A model generated the notes under the pieces. It made no database searches, had not been told where the DNA came from, and worked only from the letters and a program-made list of their open reading frames with translations. This document shows, one piece after another, positions 6,096-12,357 of a DNA stretch of 12,357 bases (position 1 is its first letter; the number at the start of each line of letters is the position of its first letter). The stretch covers positions 1 through 12,357 of the forward strand of contig CAJOOL010000213.1 in NCBI GenBank assembly GCA_905236115.1, given 5' to 3'. A program made the translations under genes and the position numbers. Source of the DNA: an uncultured Endomicrobiia bacterium (GTDB lineage: Bacteria > Elusimicrobiota > Endomicrobiia > Endomicrobiales > Endomicrobiaceae).

Positions 6096-6971
6096 ATGAA
6101 AATAATAAACGGAAAAGAGATTTCACAAGCCGTAAGACAGAATTTAAAAACAAGAGTTTCGGAACTTTCCAAAAGAGTTTCCAGAGCTCCGGGGCTTGCA
6201 ACCATTCTTGTGGGGGAAGATTCCGCCAGTAAAGTGTATGTATCTTCCAAAATAAAGGCCTGCGAACAGATAGGAATAAAATCTTTTCACAATCCTTTGC
6301 CTACTTCGGCGACTAACCAAGAAATAATAGATCTGATAAATAAACTTAATGCTAACGAAGAAGTGGACGGCATTTTGTTGCAGCTGCCTCTTCCGGACGG
6401 CCGCAAAGCCGACGAATGCATAAATTCTATCGCTCCGGATAAAGATGTTGACGGTCTTCATCCTTACAATGCGGGAATGCTTACTCTTGTAAAGAGCTGG
6501 GATGATATTATCAGGCAGAAGCTTCTTGTTTCCTGCACGCCTATGGGTGTGGTGTATCTTTTAAAATATTCCAATATTCCCATTAAGGGTAAAAATGTTG
6601 TGGTTTTAGGACGTTCCAATTTGGTGGGCAAACCTGTGTCAATGCTTATGCTTGCAAACAATGCTACCGTCACAATGACACATTCTGCAACTGCAAATCT
6701 GAAACAAATAACAAGACAAGCCGATATAGTTATTGCCGCCATAGGTAAAGCTAAGTTCGTAACCAAAGACTTTCTTAAAGAGGGTGCGGCGGTTATTGAT
6801 GTAGGTATAAACAGAGCCGAAGACGGGAAACTTTACGGCGATGTGGATTTTGAAGATGTCAAAGATATGAATATAAATATTACGCCCGTTCCCGGCGGTG
6901 TCGGACCTATGACCATAACTATGCTGTTGAACAATACTTTAATTGCATTTGAAAAACATAACGGCTTATAA
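6096..6971 (+). CDS. folD: Bifunctional methylenetetrahydrofolate dehydrogenase/cyclohydrolase
   Basis: FolD oxidises 5,10-methylene-THF with NADP and hydrolyses the product to 10-formyl-THF, feeding purine and fMet-tRNA synthesis. From the ATG at 6096 the protein has 291 residues. It shows the catalytic Tyr48-x3-Lys52 pair (YVSSK), DGILLQLPLP (91-100), Asp119 in DKDVDGLHP, the nucleotide-binding LGRSNLVGKP (171-180) and the C-terminal signature PVPGGVGPMT (264-273). One small variation is SCTPMG where PCTP is usual. I prefer ATG 6096 because AGGTG lies about 7 nt upstream and the protein then begins MKIINGKEIS as in relatives. A GTG at 6087, directly after the PilZ stop, would add three residues. 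It may share the 10-formyl-THF/methylene-THF economy with MnmE, encoded further downstream. Confidence 0.97.
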   Translation: MKIINGKEISQAVRQNLKTRVSELSKRVSRAPGLATILVGEDSASKVYVSSKIKACEQIGIKSFHNPLPTSATNQEIIDLINKLNANEEVDGILLQLPLPDGRKADECINSIAPDKDVDGLHPYNAGMLTLVKSWDDIIRQKLLVSCTPMGVVYLLKYSNIPIKGKNVVVLGRSNLVGKPVSMLMLANNATVTMTHSATANLKQITRQADIVIAAIGKAKFVTKDFLKEGAAVIDVGINRAEDGKLYGDVDFEDVKDMNINITPVPGGVGPMTITMLLNNTLIAFEKHNGL

Positions 6972-6975
6972 AAAT

Positions 6976-7005
6976 TTGACTATATCATTGTTTTTTAGGT
7001 ATAAT
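6976..7005 (+). promoter_or_regulatory. Strong sigma-70 promoter for rpmH operon
   Basis: TTGACT (6976-6981), an 18-nt spacer and TATAAT (7000-7005) sit directly after the folD stop, about 38 nt before the rpmH start. It is the best promoter in the rightward block and fits high expression of a ribosomal protein gene. Confidence 0.75.
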
Positions 7006-7043
7006 AAAAAAATTATTTTTAATATAAGGAAAGAGGTTTAAAA

Positions 7044-7181
7044 ATGACAAAGAGAACTTTTCAGCCAAATACGGAAAGAAGAAAAAAGAAAATCGGCTTT
7101 AGAGCAAGAATGGCAACTGCAGGCGGAAGAAAAGTATTAAGTGCCAGAAGAAGAAAAGGCAGAGCGGTTCTTTCTGCGTAA
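7044..7181 (+). CDS. rpmH: 50S ribosomal protein L34
   Basis: The 45-residue, highly basic protein reads [16 protein letters not shown], then [20 protein letters not shown], then RKGRAVLSA, the classic L34 pattern ([20 protein letters not shown], RRxKGR). L34 is a small component of the large ribosomal subunit. A GAGG ribosome-binding site precedes the ATG by 7 nt, after an AAGGA that may contribute. Its length is normal for the family. It is the first gene of the rpmH-rnpA-yidD-yidC-jag-mnmE cluster found in many bacteria. Confidence 0.97.
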   Translation: MTKRTFQPNTERRKKKIGFRARMATAGGRKVLSARRRKGRAVLSA

Positions 7182-7189
7182 TAAATAAA

Positions 7190-7573
7190 ATGCTTGTAAG
7201 CAGCAAAGGCTTTTCTTTTCGTTATATAGAAAAATTACACGGCACTGCGGATTTTAACAGAGTTTTAAGAAGAGGCAGAAAATTTAAGACTGCTTTTATT
7301 AATATTTATGTTTTTAACAGAAAAGACAATAATGAAATCAGAAGGCTGGGACTTGTAACTTCCAAAAAAGTGGGAAAAGCTGTCTGCAGGAATAAAGCTA
7401 AGAGAAGATTAAGAGAAATTTTCAGAACCGGTAAGCATAATCTTAAAGCGGGTGTGGATATAATTTTTATATTGAAACCTCAGATTGTAACGGCAGGGTT
7501 TAACAAACTTAAAAGCAGTATATTACAATGTCTGAAAAACGCAAATTTTTATAACGGTGAAGTCCCTCTCTAG
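7190..7573 (+). CDS. rnpA: Ribonuclease P protein component
   Basis: RnpA is the basic protein that helps the RNase P RNA bind precursor tRNA and remove 5' leaders. The 127-residue sequence contains the DFNRVLRRGRKF segment (21-32), RRLGLVTSKKVGKAVCRNKAKRRLRE (51-76) with the RNR box (RNKAKRRLRE, with Lys for the second Arg), and the central strand DIIFILKP. About 14 residues precede the usual start of the domain. The start at 7190 has no clear Shine-Dalgarno sequence and lies 8 nt after rpmH, so translation probably depends on coupling to rpmH; a shorter product cannot be excluded. Length and domain are typical. Confidence 0.95.
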   Translation: MLVSSKGFSFRYIEKLHGTADFNRVLRRGRKFKTAFINIYVFNRKDNNEIRRLGLVTSKKVGKAVCRNKAKRRLREIFRTGKHNLKAGVDIIFILKPQIVTAGFNKLKSSILQCLKNANFYNGEVPL

Positions 7574-7597
7574 TACACTAAGATTGTTATAAAATTT

Positions 7598-7813
7598 ATG
7601 AAACATATTTTGCTTTTTCTTATAAGAGTATATAGATTTTTTTCACGTTTTACCCATCCCCAATGCAGGTTTTATCCCACATGTTCTGCTTATGCTTATG
7701 AAGCAATCAAAAGATTCGGAGCCTTTAAGGGCAGTCTGTTGACGGTAAAAAGATTGCTTAAGTGTCATCCGTTTCATGATGGCGGAGTAGATCCGGTTCC
7801 AGAAAAATTATAA
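7598..7813 (+). CDS. yidD: Membrane protein insertion efficiency factor YidD
   Basis: The 71-residue protein has the full YidD signature: an amphipathic N-terminus ([18 protein letters not shown]), [19 protein letters not shown] (residues 23-41) with two cysteines, and the third Cys in [18 protein letters not shown]. It is a small inner-membrane-associated protein that helps YidC/SecYEG-dependent insertion. It begins 24 nt after rnpA; the upstream sequence has only a weak TAAG, so initiation may be inefficient or coupled. It sits immediately before yidC, its functional partner, as in most bacteria. Confidence 0.96.
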   Translation: MKHILLFLIRVYRFFSRFTHPQCRFYPTCSAYAYEAIKRFGAFKGSLLTVKRLLKCHPFHDGGVDPVPEKL

Positions 7814-7853
7814 ACTATAAATCTATTAAGTTGCAGTTTTCCGGTGGTTAATT

Positions 7854-9446
7854 ATGCAGAAAAATACAATAATGTTTGTGCTGTTTTCAACAGTGTTTCT
7901 GTTGGTGTGGTATATGTTTTTTCAGCCGAAACAGGAACAGCCGCTTTTTATGCAGCAGACACAGGGTGTTCAACAGCAGGTTCAAAAAGATCAGGTTTTA
8001 AATTCTTCACAAAAATTTTCTTCACAAAATAATTCCGTAAATAACGATGCATCTTTACTGCAGCCGCAGAATTCTCAAACAGCCGTGCAGATAAAAGAAG
8101 AAGAAATCGTCCTTGAGACGGAAAAATATAAAGCCGTTTTATCCAATAAAGGTGCGGCGGTAAAAAGCTGGTATGTTAAAGAAAAAAACGGTGCAGCGGT
8201 AAATCTTGTTCTTCCGGAAGCATCTCCCGTTTTGGCTAATTTTCCGGGTTCGGTGTATGAAATAACGGAAAAGACTGAATCAAAAATAGTTTTTTCTTAT
8301 TCTTTTAAAGACGAGTGGAAAATAACCAAAACTTTTGATTTGTCGCAGGATTATATGCATGCTTTGGATATAAAACTGGAAAAATTAAAAGACGGCGTAA
8401 AACTTCCCGATATAGATTTGGACTGGGGGCCGGGGCTCGGCACCGACGATAAAGAGCTGAAAGAAAATACTTCGGTTACAAGAATACTGGGATATACTTC
8501 CACAAAACCGTCAAAACTTGAAAAAATAAAAACGGAACAGAATCCCGCACAACTTTACAAATGGACTGCTGTTGACAACAGGTATTTTCTTGCGGCGTTT
8601 ATTCCGGATAATTCGTTGAATTTTTATAATATCAGCTGTATTAAGCAGAACAAAAAAACAGCTCCCATTTTGATGTTGTCTGCAAAGGTAAATCAAAACG
8701 AAAGTATTCAAAATTTTTCTTTGAAGTTTTATATCGGTCCGAAATCTTACTCTTATTTAAAAACGTTTGACACAGGCCTTGAAAAAACCGTTGACTTCGG
8801 TTTCTTCGGCTTTTTAGGCAGGCTTGCCACATCAATCCTTTTTTCAATATACGGTTTGACGGGCAATTACGGCTGGGCGATAATAATTCTTACGATATTG
8901 ATACAGCTACTTGTTCTTCCTCTGACTTTAAAAAGTTACAAGGCTATGGCAGGTATGAAGAAAGTTCAGCCTTTGATAAAAGATTTACAGACAAGATATA
9001 AAAACGATCCAAAAAGATTACAGGTAGAAATGATGAATTTATACCGCACGCAGAAAGTTAATCCGTTCGGCGGGTGTCTGCCTCTGCTTTGTCAGCTGCC
9101 TATTTTCTGGGCGTTGTTTACCACGTTAAGAAATGCTTATGAATTAAGATATGCTCCTTGGATTTTGTGGGTAAAAGATTTATCGGCAAGCGATTCCTTG
9201 TTTTATATGGGTTCAATATCATTTAATCTTTTGCCTCTTATCATGGGTTTGGGAATGTTCTTACAGCAGAAAATGACTACGGTAACATCCGACCCGGCAC
9301 AGAAAAAAATGATGTATATAATGCCGATAATTTTTACGCTGATGTTTTGGGGGTTCCCGTCAGGTTTGGTATTATATTGGCTCACCAACAGCGTAGTTTC
9401 AATGATAGTTCAGTTTTTTGTATTGAAAAAAAGCAGAAATTTATAA
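7854..9446 (+). CDS. yidC: Membrane protein insertase YidC
   Basis: YidC inserts and folds inner-membrane proteins, alone or with SecYEG. The 530-residue protein has the diderm architecture. An N-terminal anchor (residues about 5-23) is followed by a Gln/Ser/Asn-rich linker (24-78), then the periplasmic beta domain (about 80-300) with the family motif DNRYFLAAFI (241-250). The conserved insertase core has transmembrane segments near 340-358, 408-425, 455-470, 487-500 and 502-523. The hydrophilic groove residue Arg366 of E. coli corresponds to Lys369 in YKAMAGMK, a common substitution. KVNPFGGCLPLLCQLPIF (401-418) is typical. A GGTGG site precedes the ATG at 7854 by about 7 nt. It is intact. 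Confidence 0.97.
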   Translation: MQKNTIMFVLFSTVFLLVWYMFFQPKQEQPLFMQQTQGVQQQVQKDQVLNSSQKFSSQNNSVNNDASLLQPQNSQTAVQIKEEEIVLETEKYKAVLSNKGAAVKSWYVKEKNGAAVNLVLPEASPVLANFPGSVYEITEKTESKIVFSYSFKDEWKITKTFDLSQDYMHALDIKLEKLKDGVKLPDIDLDWGPGLGTDDKELKENTSVTRILGYTSTKPSKLEKIKTEQNPAQLYKWTAVDNRYFLAAFIPDNSLNFYNISCIKQNKKTAPILMLSAKVNQNESIQNFSLKFYIGPKSYSYLKTFDTGLEKTVDFGFFGFLGRLATSILFSIYGLTGNYGWAIIILTILIQLLVLPLTLKSYKAMAGMKKVQPLIKDLQTRYKNDPKRLQVEMMNLYRTQKVNPFGGCLPLLCQLPIFWALFTTLRNAYELRYAPWILWVKDLSASDSLFYMGSISFNLLPLIMGLGMFLQQKMTTVTSDPAQKKMMYIMPIIFTLMFWGFPSGLVLYWLTNSVVSMIVQFFVLKKSRNL

Positions 9447-9474
9447 TTTGGAATTTAAATTTTGAGGAGAAAAC

Positions 9475-10254
9475 ATGGCTAAAGAACTTGAAGTTTCCGG
9501 AAAAAATATAGAGGAAGCCGTAGCAATAGGTTTAAAACAGCTTAACTGTACGAAAGACGATGTAGAAATAAAAGTTTTGGACGAGGGAACCAAAGGCTTG
9601 TTCGGTCTTATGGGTGCCAAACCTGCAAAAGTTCTTCTTACCGTTAACAAAAATTTTTCCGCTTCCGAAAGACAAGAACCGATTGAAAACAAAAATTTTG
9701 AAAATAAAGAAGCTGAAGAAAAAGAAGCCGGAATAGAAGAATCGTCGGAATCGTCGGCAAATGAAATAGAAGAAAGATTAAAAAATGTTGATTTTGCTCT
9801 TGCCTGCAAAAGTGCAAAGGAAAATGTTTCAAAAATAGTTTCTTTAATGAATATAAACGTAAAAAATGTCGGTGTTATATGTAACGACGACACAATAAAT
9901 CTTGACCTTTCCACGGACTGCGGAAGCCTTTTGATAGGCAAGAAAGGACAAACTTTAAATGCTTTGGAATATGTCGTTCAGTTAATTCTCAACAATAATC
10001 CCAAAACCAGAGTGAAAATAAATATTGATACGGAAAGATACAGACAGAAACAGCACGACAGATTAAAAGCTGCCGTCAATAAGGCTATGGATTATGTCAG
10101 AAGAACCAAAAAAGTTTACAGATTTGACCCGATGTCTTCAAGAAGCAGAAAGTTTATACATACTTATCTTGAAAAATTCGGTGAATTTGAGAGCTTTTCC
10201 GAGGGCGAGGGCAGAGAAAGAAAAGTCGGCATAAGGCTTATAGCAAATAATTAA
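9475..10254 (+). CDS. jag: Jag/KhpB RNA-binding protein (Jag_N, KH and R3H domains)
   Basis: The 259-residue protein shows the three-part Jag layout. A Jag_N domain occupies residues 1-55 (MAKELEVSGKNIEEAVAIGL and EGTKGLFGLMG). An acidic, Glu/Ser-rich linker spans about 62-100. A KH domain at about 105-185 carries the loop LLIGKKGQTLNALEYVVQ (GKKG at 155-158). An R3H domain at 187-257 has RKFIH (Arg225 to His229). Family members (KhpB/EloR/SpoIIIJ-associated) bind RNA and influence cell division and envelope growth, often with a KhpA partner, which is not in this window. Its ribosome-binding site GAGGAG is the strongest in the operon. The product is cytoplasmic. The linker length varies widely in the family and explains the moderate size. 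Confidence 0.95.
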   Translation: MAKELEVSGKNIEEAVAIGLKQLNCTKDDVEIKVLDEGTKGLFGLMGAKPAKVLLTVNKNFSASERQEPIENKNFENKEAEEKEAGIEESSESSANEIEERLKNVDFALACKSAKENVSKIVSLMNINVKNVGVICNDDTINLDLSTDCGSLLIGKKGQTLNALEYVVQLILNNNPKTRVKINIDTERYRQKQHDRLKAAVNKAMDYVRRTKKVYRFDPMSSRSRKFIHTYLEKFGEFESFSEGEGRERKVGIRLIANN

Positions 10255-10257
10255 AAA

Positions 10258-11649
10258 ATGAATTTATTTAAACAGGAAGATACCATAGCGGCACTTGCCA
10301 CCGGCAGTATGAAAGCGGCTTTGTCGGTTATCAGAATCAGCGGTGCTGCTGCAAAAGAAACGGTATCTTCCGTTTTTTTTACAAAAAATCATAAAGAAAT
10401 ACTTCTTTCCGACAGAAAAGTTCTGCACGGCTACATTTATAATAATCAAAAAAAACTTGACGAAGTTATTCTTTACTATATGCAGGCTCCGCACACTTAC
10501 ACGGGGGAAGATACGGTGGAAATTTCCTGCCACGGAAGCCCGCTGATAGTGCGGCAGATTATGGAACTTTTGCTTTCCAAAGGCATACGCCTTGCACAAA
10601 AAGGCGAGTTTACGTACCGTGCATTTATCAATAATAAGCTGGATTTGTCGCAGGCTGAAGCCGTAAATGATTTGATAAATTCGTCCAATACAGAATCTGC
10701 AGAGCTTGCACTGAATTCTTTGCAGGGGGCATTATCGCTTCGGATAAAAAAAATAAAAGAAGATTTAAACGATTTGTTTGCGTATCTGGAAGTATCTTTG
10801 GATTATCCGGAAGAAGATATGGATTTTCTTTCAAGACAAGAAAAGCTGTCGCGTCTTAAAAATATTACGGATACGGTTGAAAAATTAATTTCTTCTTACT
10901 CTTTGGTTCGTTACGTTGTAGACGGAATCAAAATAGCCGTTATAGGTAAGCCTAACGCAGGTAAATCTTCCATATTAAACTCAATACTCGGTTATAATCG
11001 TGCCATTGTTACCGATATTGCCGGCACCACAACCGATACGATAGAAGAAAAAATAGAATTTAAAGGTATTTCTTTTACCGTCATAGATACGGCAGGCATC
11101 AGACAGCATGCCGGTAATACCGTTGAAAAGCTCGGGCAGCAGCGAAGCAAACTTCTTATTGAAAGTGCCGATATAATTTTATGGGTTACGGATTTAAGTG
11201 TACCTTTGGACGATAACGACTTGCGTATTACCGAACTGTTAAAAGGAAAAGAAAATAAAGTTATTGCCTTATTAAATAAAAATGATTTATCCCGAAAATT
11301 TTCTTTACCGGATTTAAAAAATATTTTTGATGTTCAAAATTTTGCCGAATTTTCCACCGTAGCAAAAACACCGGTAGAAACAATTCTGAATAAAATTTAT
11401 GAAATGTTTGATTTTAAAGATATGGATGATTCCGGCAAAGTACTGCTTAATGCAAGGCAGTATAATCTTATATTGAAAGTTAAAGAAAATTTATATAAAG
11501 TTTTATCTCTTGTCGAAAGAGCCGACAGCGACGAAATCGTTTCGTTTGAAACAAAAAATATTTTGGATTTGTTGAATGAAATTTTAGGGATAGATACTAA
11601 GGAAGATATTCTCAATACGGTATTTTCCAAATTCTGCATAGGGAAATAA
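10258..11649 (+). CDS. mnmE: tRNA uridine-5-carboxymethylaminomethyl modification GTPase MnmE
   Basis: MnmE works with MnmG to modify the wobble uridine (U34) of several tRNAs, using a methylene-THF-derived carbon. The 463-residue protein has the N-terminal folate-binding domain (DTIAALATG, ALSVIRISG, YTGEDTVEISCHG, GEFTYRAFINNKLDLSQAEAV). Its G domain carries G1 GKPNAGKS (230-237), G2 TDIAGTTTD (252-260), G3 DTAG (277-280) and G4 NKND (340-343). The C-terminal CIGK includes the catalytic Cys460. It begins 3 nt after the jag stop with no Shine-Dalgarno sequence at a usable distance, so re-initiation after jag is likely. Its end is 4 nt from the convergent right XRE gene. The usual downstream partner mnmG is absent here. 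Confidence 0.97.
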   Translation: MNLFKQEDTIAALATGSMKAALSVIRISGAAAKETVSSVFFTKNHKEILLSDRKVLHGYIYNNQKKLDEVILYYMQAPHTYTGEDTVEISCHGSPLIVRQIMELLLSKGIRLAQKGEFTYRAFINNKLDLSQAEAVNDLINSSNTESAELALNSLQGALSLRIKKIKEDLNDLFAYLEVSLDYPEEDMDFLSRQEKLSRLKNITDTVEKLISSYSLVRYVVDGIKIAVIGKPNAGKSSILNSILGYNRAIVTDIAGTTTDTIEEKIEFKGISFTVIDTAGIRQHAGNTVEKLGQQRSKLLIESADIILWVTDLSVPLDDNDLRITELLKGKENKVIALLNKNDLSRKFSLPDLKNIFDVQNFAEFSTVAKTPVETILNKIYEMFDFKDMDDSGKVLLNARQYNLILKVKENLYKVLSLVERADSDEIVSFETKNILDLLNEILGIDTKEDILNTVFSKFCIGK

Positions 11650-11650
11650 T

Positions 11651-11674
11651 TTTTCAACTCTTCAGCTTTTCAAC
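11651..11674. repeat. Short GTTGAA/GCTGAA repeat at the convergent 3' ends of mnmE and XRE
   Basis: TTTTCAACTCTTCAGCTTTTCAAC on the plus strand is made of three near-identical words (TTCAACT, TTCAGC, TTCAAC). On the minus strand it encodes the last residues (EKLKS) and the stop of the XRE gene. The same kind of sequence overlaps the murA end and precedes pgi. Confidence 0.6.
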
Positions 11675-12010
11675 TTCCGCTGTCTTTTCCGGCCCGGACG
11701 GCCTCATTTCTTTCAATATTTTCAATATTTCTTTATTAATCTTTAAATTTTCTTCTTCCATCAGCAACAATCTTTCATTTATATCTTTTTCGTTTTCTTT
11801 GTAATTTTCAAGGAAATATCCCAAAGGCACATCAAAAATCAAAGCCAGCTTTTTTATCGTAGCAAGGCTCGGGTTTCTGGCACCTCTCACCCATCGGCTT
11901 ACGACGGTCTGTGCAACGCCCAGCTTACCGGCCAAATCCTGCTGGGTAAGATTTTTTTCAACCATTATTTTTTTTATTTGTTTGCAAAAGAAATTCTTTT
12001 CGCCGTTCAT
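11654..12010 (-). CDS. XRE-family HTH regulator with C-terminal coiled coil (right copy)
   Basis: From the ATG at 12010 this is a 118-residue protein, the same length as the left paralogue. The HTH occupies residues about 10-65: IKKIMVEKNLTQQDLAGKLG, recognition helix around TVVSRWVRG, and RNPSLATIKKLALIFDVP. A strongly charged region from about 70 to 103 (NERLLLMEEENLKINKEILKILKEM) should form a coiled coil. A TTG at 12025 would add five residues but offers no better ribosome-binding site; neither start has one, so a leaderless or weakly translated message is possible. The gene points inward and is divergent from a near-consensus promoter running outward over the right RNA candidate. The last residues are coded by a short intergenic repeat. 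It probably regulates itself and the RNA promoter; no other target can be inferred. Confidence 0.9.
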   Translation of the reverse strand: MNGEKNFFCKQIKKIMVEKNLTQQDLAGKLGVAQTVVSRWVRGARNPSLATIKKLALIFDVPLGYFLENYKENEKDINERLLLMEEENLKINKEILKILKEMRPSGPEKTAEVEKLKS

Positions 12011-12034
12011 AATAAAAACACACAAAATAAAACC

Positions 12035-12063
12035 TTGACTTTAGAGCCAAAATGTTCTATAAT
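12035..12063 (+). promoter_or_regulatory. Near-consensus sigma-70 promoter, outward facing, for the right RNA
   Basis: TTGACT (12035-12040), a 17-nt spacer and TATAAT (12058-12063) point away from the XRE gene, with a start expected near 12070, about 35 nt before the RNA core. An imperfect dyad AGAGC-N6-GTTCT (12043-12058) spans the spacer and the first base of the -10 box and is a possible XRE operator; the operator idea is inference. The left module has a promoter in the same relative place. Confidence 0.8.
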
Positions 12064-12104
12064 AAAACCATAAGATATTTTGAGTTTAAAACAAAAAAAT
12101 AAAA

Positions 12105-12191
12105 GCCGAGCGGGCTGTTTTGGCAAATTGCCAAAGCATAGCACAGCTTGGAAAAAGATAAAAATTTTAACGGAATCGTTATCTTCTCGGC
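12105..12191 (+). ncRNA. Candidate structured RNA, right copy, transcribed outward
   Basis: The closing helix is GCCGAG (12105-12110) with CTCGGC (12186-12191). Inside it, GCTGT (12114-12118) pairs with ACAGC (12143-12147) around a hairpin TTTGGCAA-A-TTGCCAAA (12119-12135). A second arm AAGATAA (12155-12161)/TTATCTT (12179-12185) contains a small AACG-GAAT-CGTT hairpin (12169-12180) that overlaps it by two bases, so these two are alternatives at their edge. The left copy at 173-263 folds in the same way. Its apical hairpin has a different sequence, and the ACAGC arm is ACAGT, still pairing by G-T. The unpaired AAAGCATAGCACAG is almost the same in both. A 63-codon frame from a TTG at 12080 crosses this region but is interrupted or shifted in the left copy, so I do not call a protein. 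Confidence 0.55.
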
Positions 12192-12197
12192 AACAGT

Positions 12198-12224
12198 ATA
12201 CCAAATCGCAAAGCGATTTGGTAT
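12198..12224 (+). other. 12-bp perfect hairpin downstream of the right RNA core
   Basis: ATACCAAATCGC and GCGATTTGGTAT pair perfectly around an AAA loop. The left copy has only a smaller related CGATT/AATCG hairpin at the same place. There is no T-run after it, so it is not a standard terminator; it may be a further domain of the RNA or part of the variable segment. Confidence 0.6.
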
Positions 12225-12248
12225 GGCTGAGGAGCTCTTTGGAAAAGT

Positions 12249-12357
12249 CTGTCATTCCCGAAAAGTGCTAAGCACTTTGTAGTCGTTAATCGGGAATCTA
12301 TGTTATAAAAACTCATCTTTGCCGTCAACGACTAATAGGAACCCGAGGGGTTAGCCT
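12249..12357. repeat. Right copy of the 109-bp terminal inverted repeat
   Basis: This is the reverse complement of 1-109 apart from two loop bases (12269-12270). It contains the nested hairpin at 12254-12297 (ATTCCCGA/TCGGGAAT with inner AAAGTGC/GCACTTT) and ends exactly at the last base of the window. Confidence 0.93.

Noticed and set aside
12080..12271. 63-residue reading frame on the plus strand through the right RNA candidate
   Set aside because: It starts at a TTG without a ribosome-binding site, and the homologous left segment is in a different frame with stops, so protein-level conservation is not seen.
1..12357. Whole window as a composite transposon or linear plasmid bounded by terminal inverted repeats
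   Set aside because: There is no transposase, integrase or replication gene. The content is single-copy housekeeping (pgi, murA, rpmH, yidC, mnmE), and a shared repeat at contig ends is better explained by assembly.

Overview
This window looks like a chromosomal contig from an AT-rich, diderm (Gram-negative type) bacterium. The evidence is a small outer-membrane beta-barrel protein with a Sec signal peptide, a long YidC with a large periplasmic domain, a Pgi/MurA/FolD housekeeping set and a PilZ protein. Overall style (A/T-rich codons, dispersed short GTTGAA/AGCTGAA-type repeats, intergenic repeats of the GTCATTCCCG...CGGGAATCTA kind) reminds me of Elusimicrobiota such as Endomicrobium. That is an impression, not a proven assignment.

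Layout. The core (about 900-11650) is ordinary housekeeping DNA split into two divergent blocks around 5500. Leftward are murA, an outer-membrane protein gene, pgi and a multi-pass membrane protein gene. Rightward are tRNA-Arg(CCT), a PilZ gene followed at once by folD, and then the classical rpmH-rnpA-yidD-yidC-jag-mnmE cluster. rpmH (45 aa) starts a probable operon in which ribosomal protein L34, RNase P protein, two membrane-insertion factors, the RNA-binding Jag/KhpB and the tRNA-modifying GTPase MnmE follow one another with short gaps. The usual outer neighbours of this cluster, dnaA and mnmG, are not present.

The two ends are the unusual part. They carry two related copies, in inverted orientation, of the same module. 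From inside outward each copy holds: (1) an XRE-type HTH regulator gene of 118 codons with a C-terminal coiled coil, pointing inward; (2) a divergent, near-consensus sigma-70 promoter pointing outward (TTGACA-17-TATAAT on the left, TTGACT-17-TATAAT on the right); (3) a roughly 90-nt segment that in both copies can fold into the same branched RNA, with some helices changed in sequence but still paired; (4) a variable stretch of about 60 nt; (5) a nearly identical 109-bp repeat with nested hairpins that runs exactly to the window edge. The left and right 109-bp repeats differ at only 2 positions. The remaining parts are recognisably homologous but diverged, so the modules are old relatives and not one recent duplication. 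I regard this XRE gene plus divergent structured RNA as the best candidate for an undescribed system here. Its function cannot be read from the sequence.

Because both edges stop at the same base of the same repeat, the simplest reading of the ends is that an assembly broke at a multi-copy repeat. The core gene content is housekeeping and gives no sign of a mobile element.
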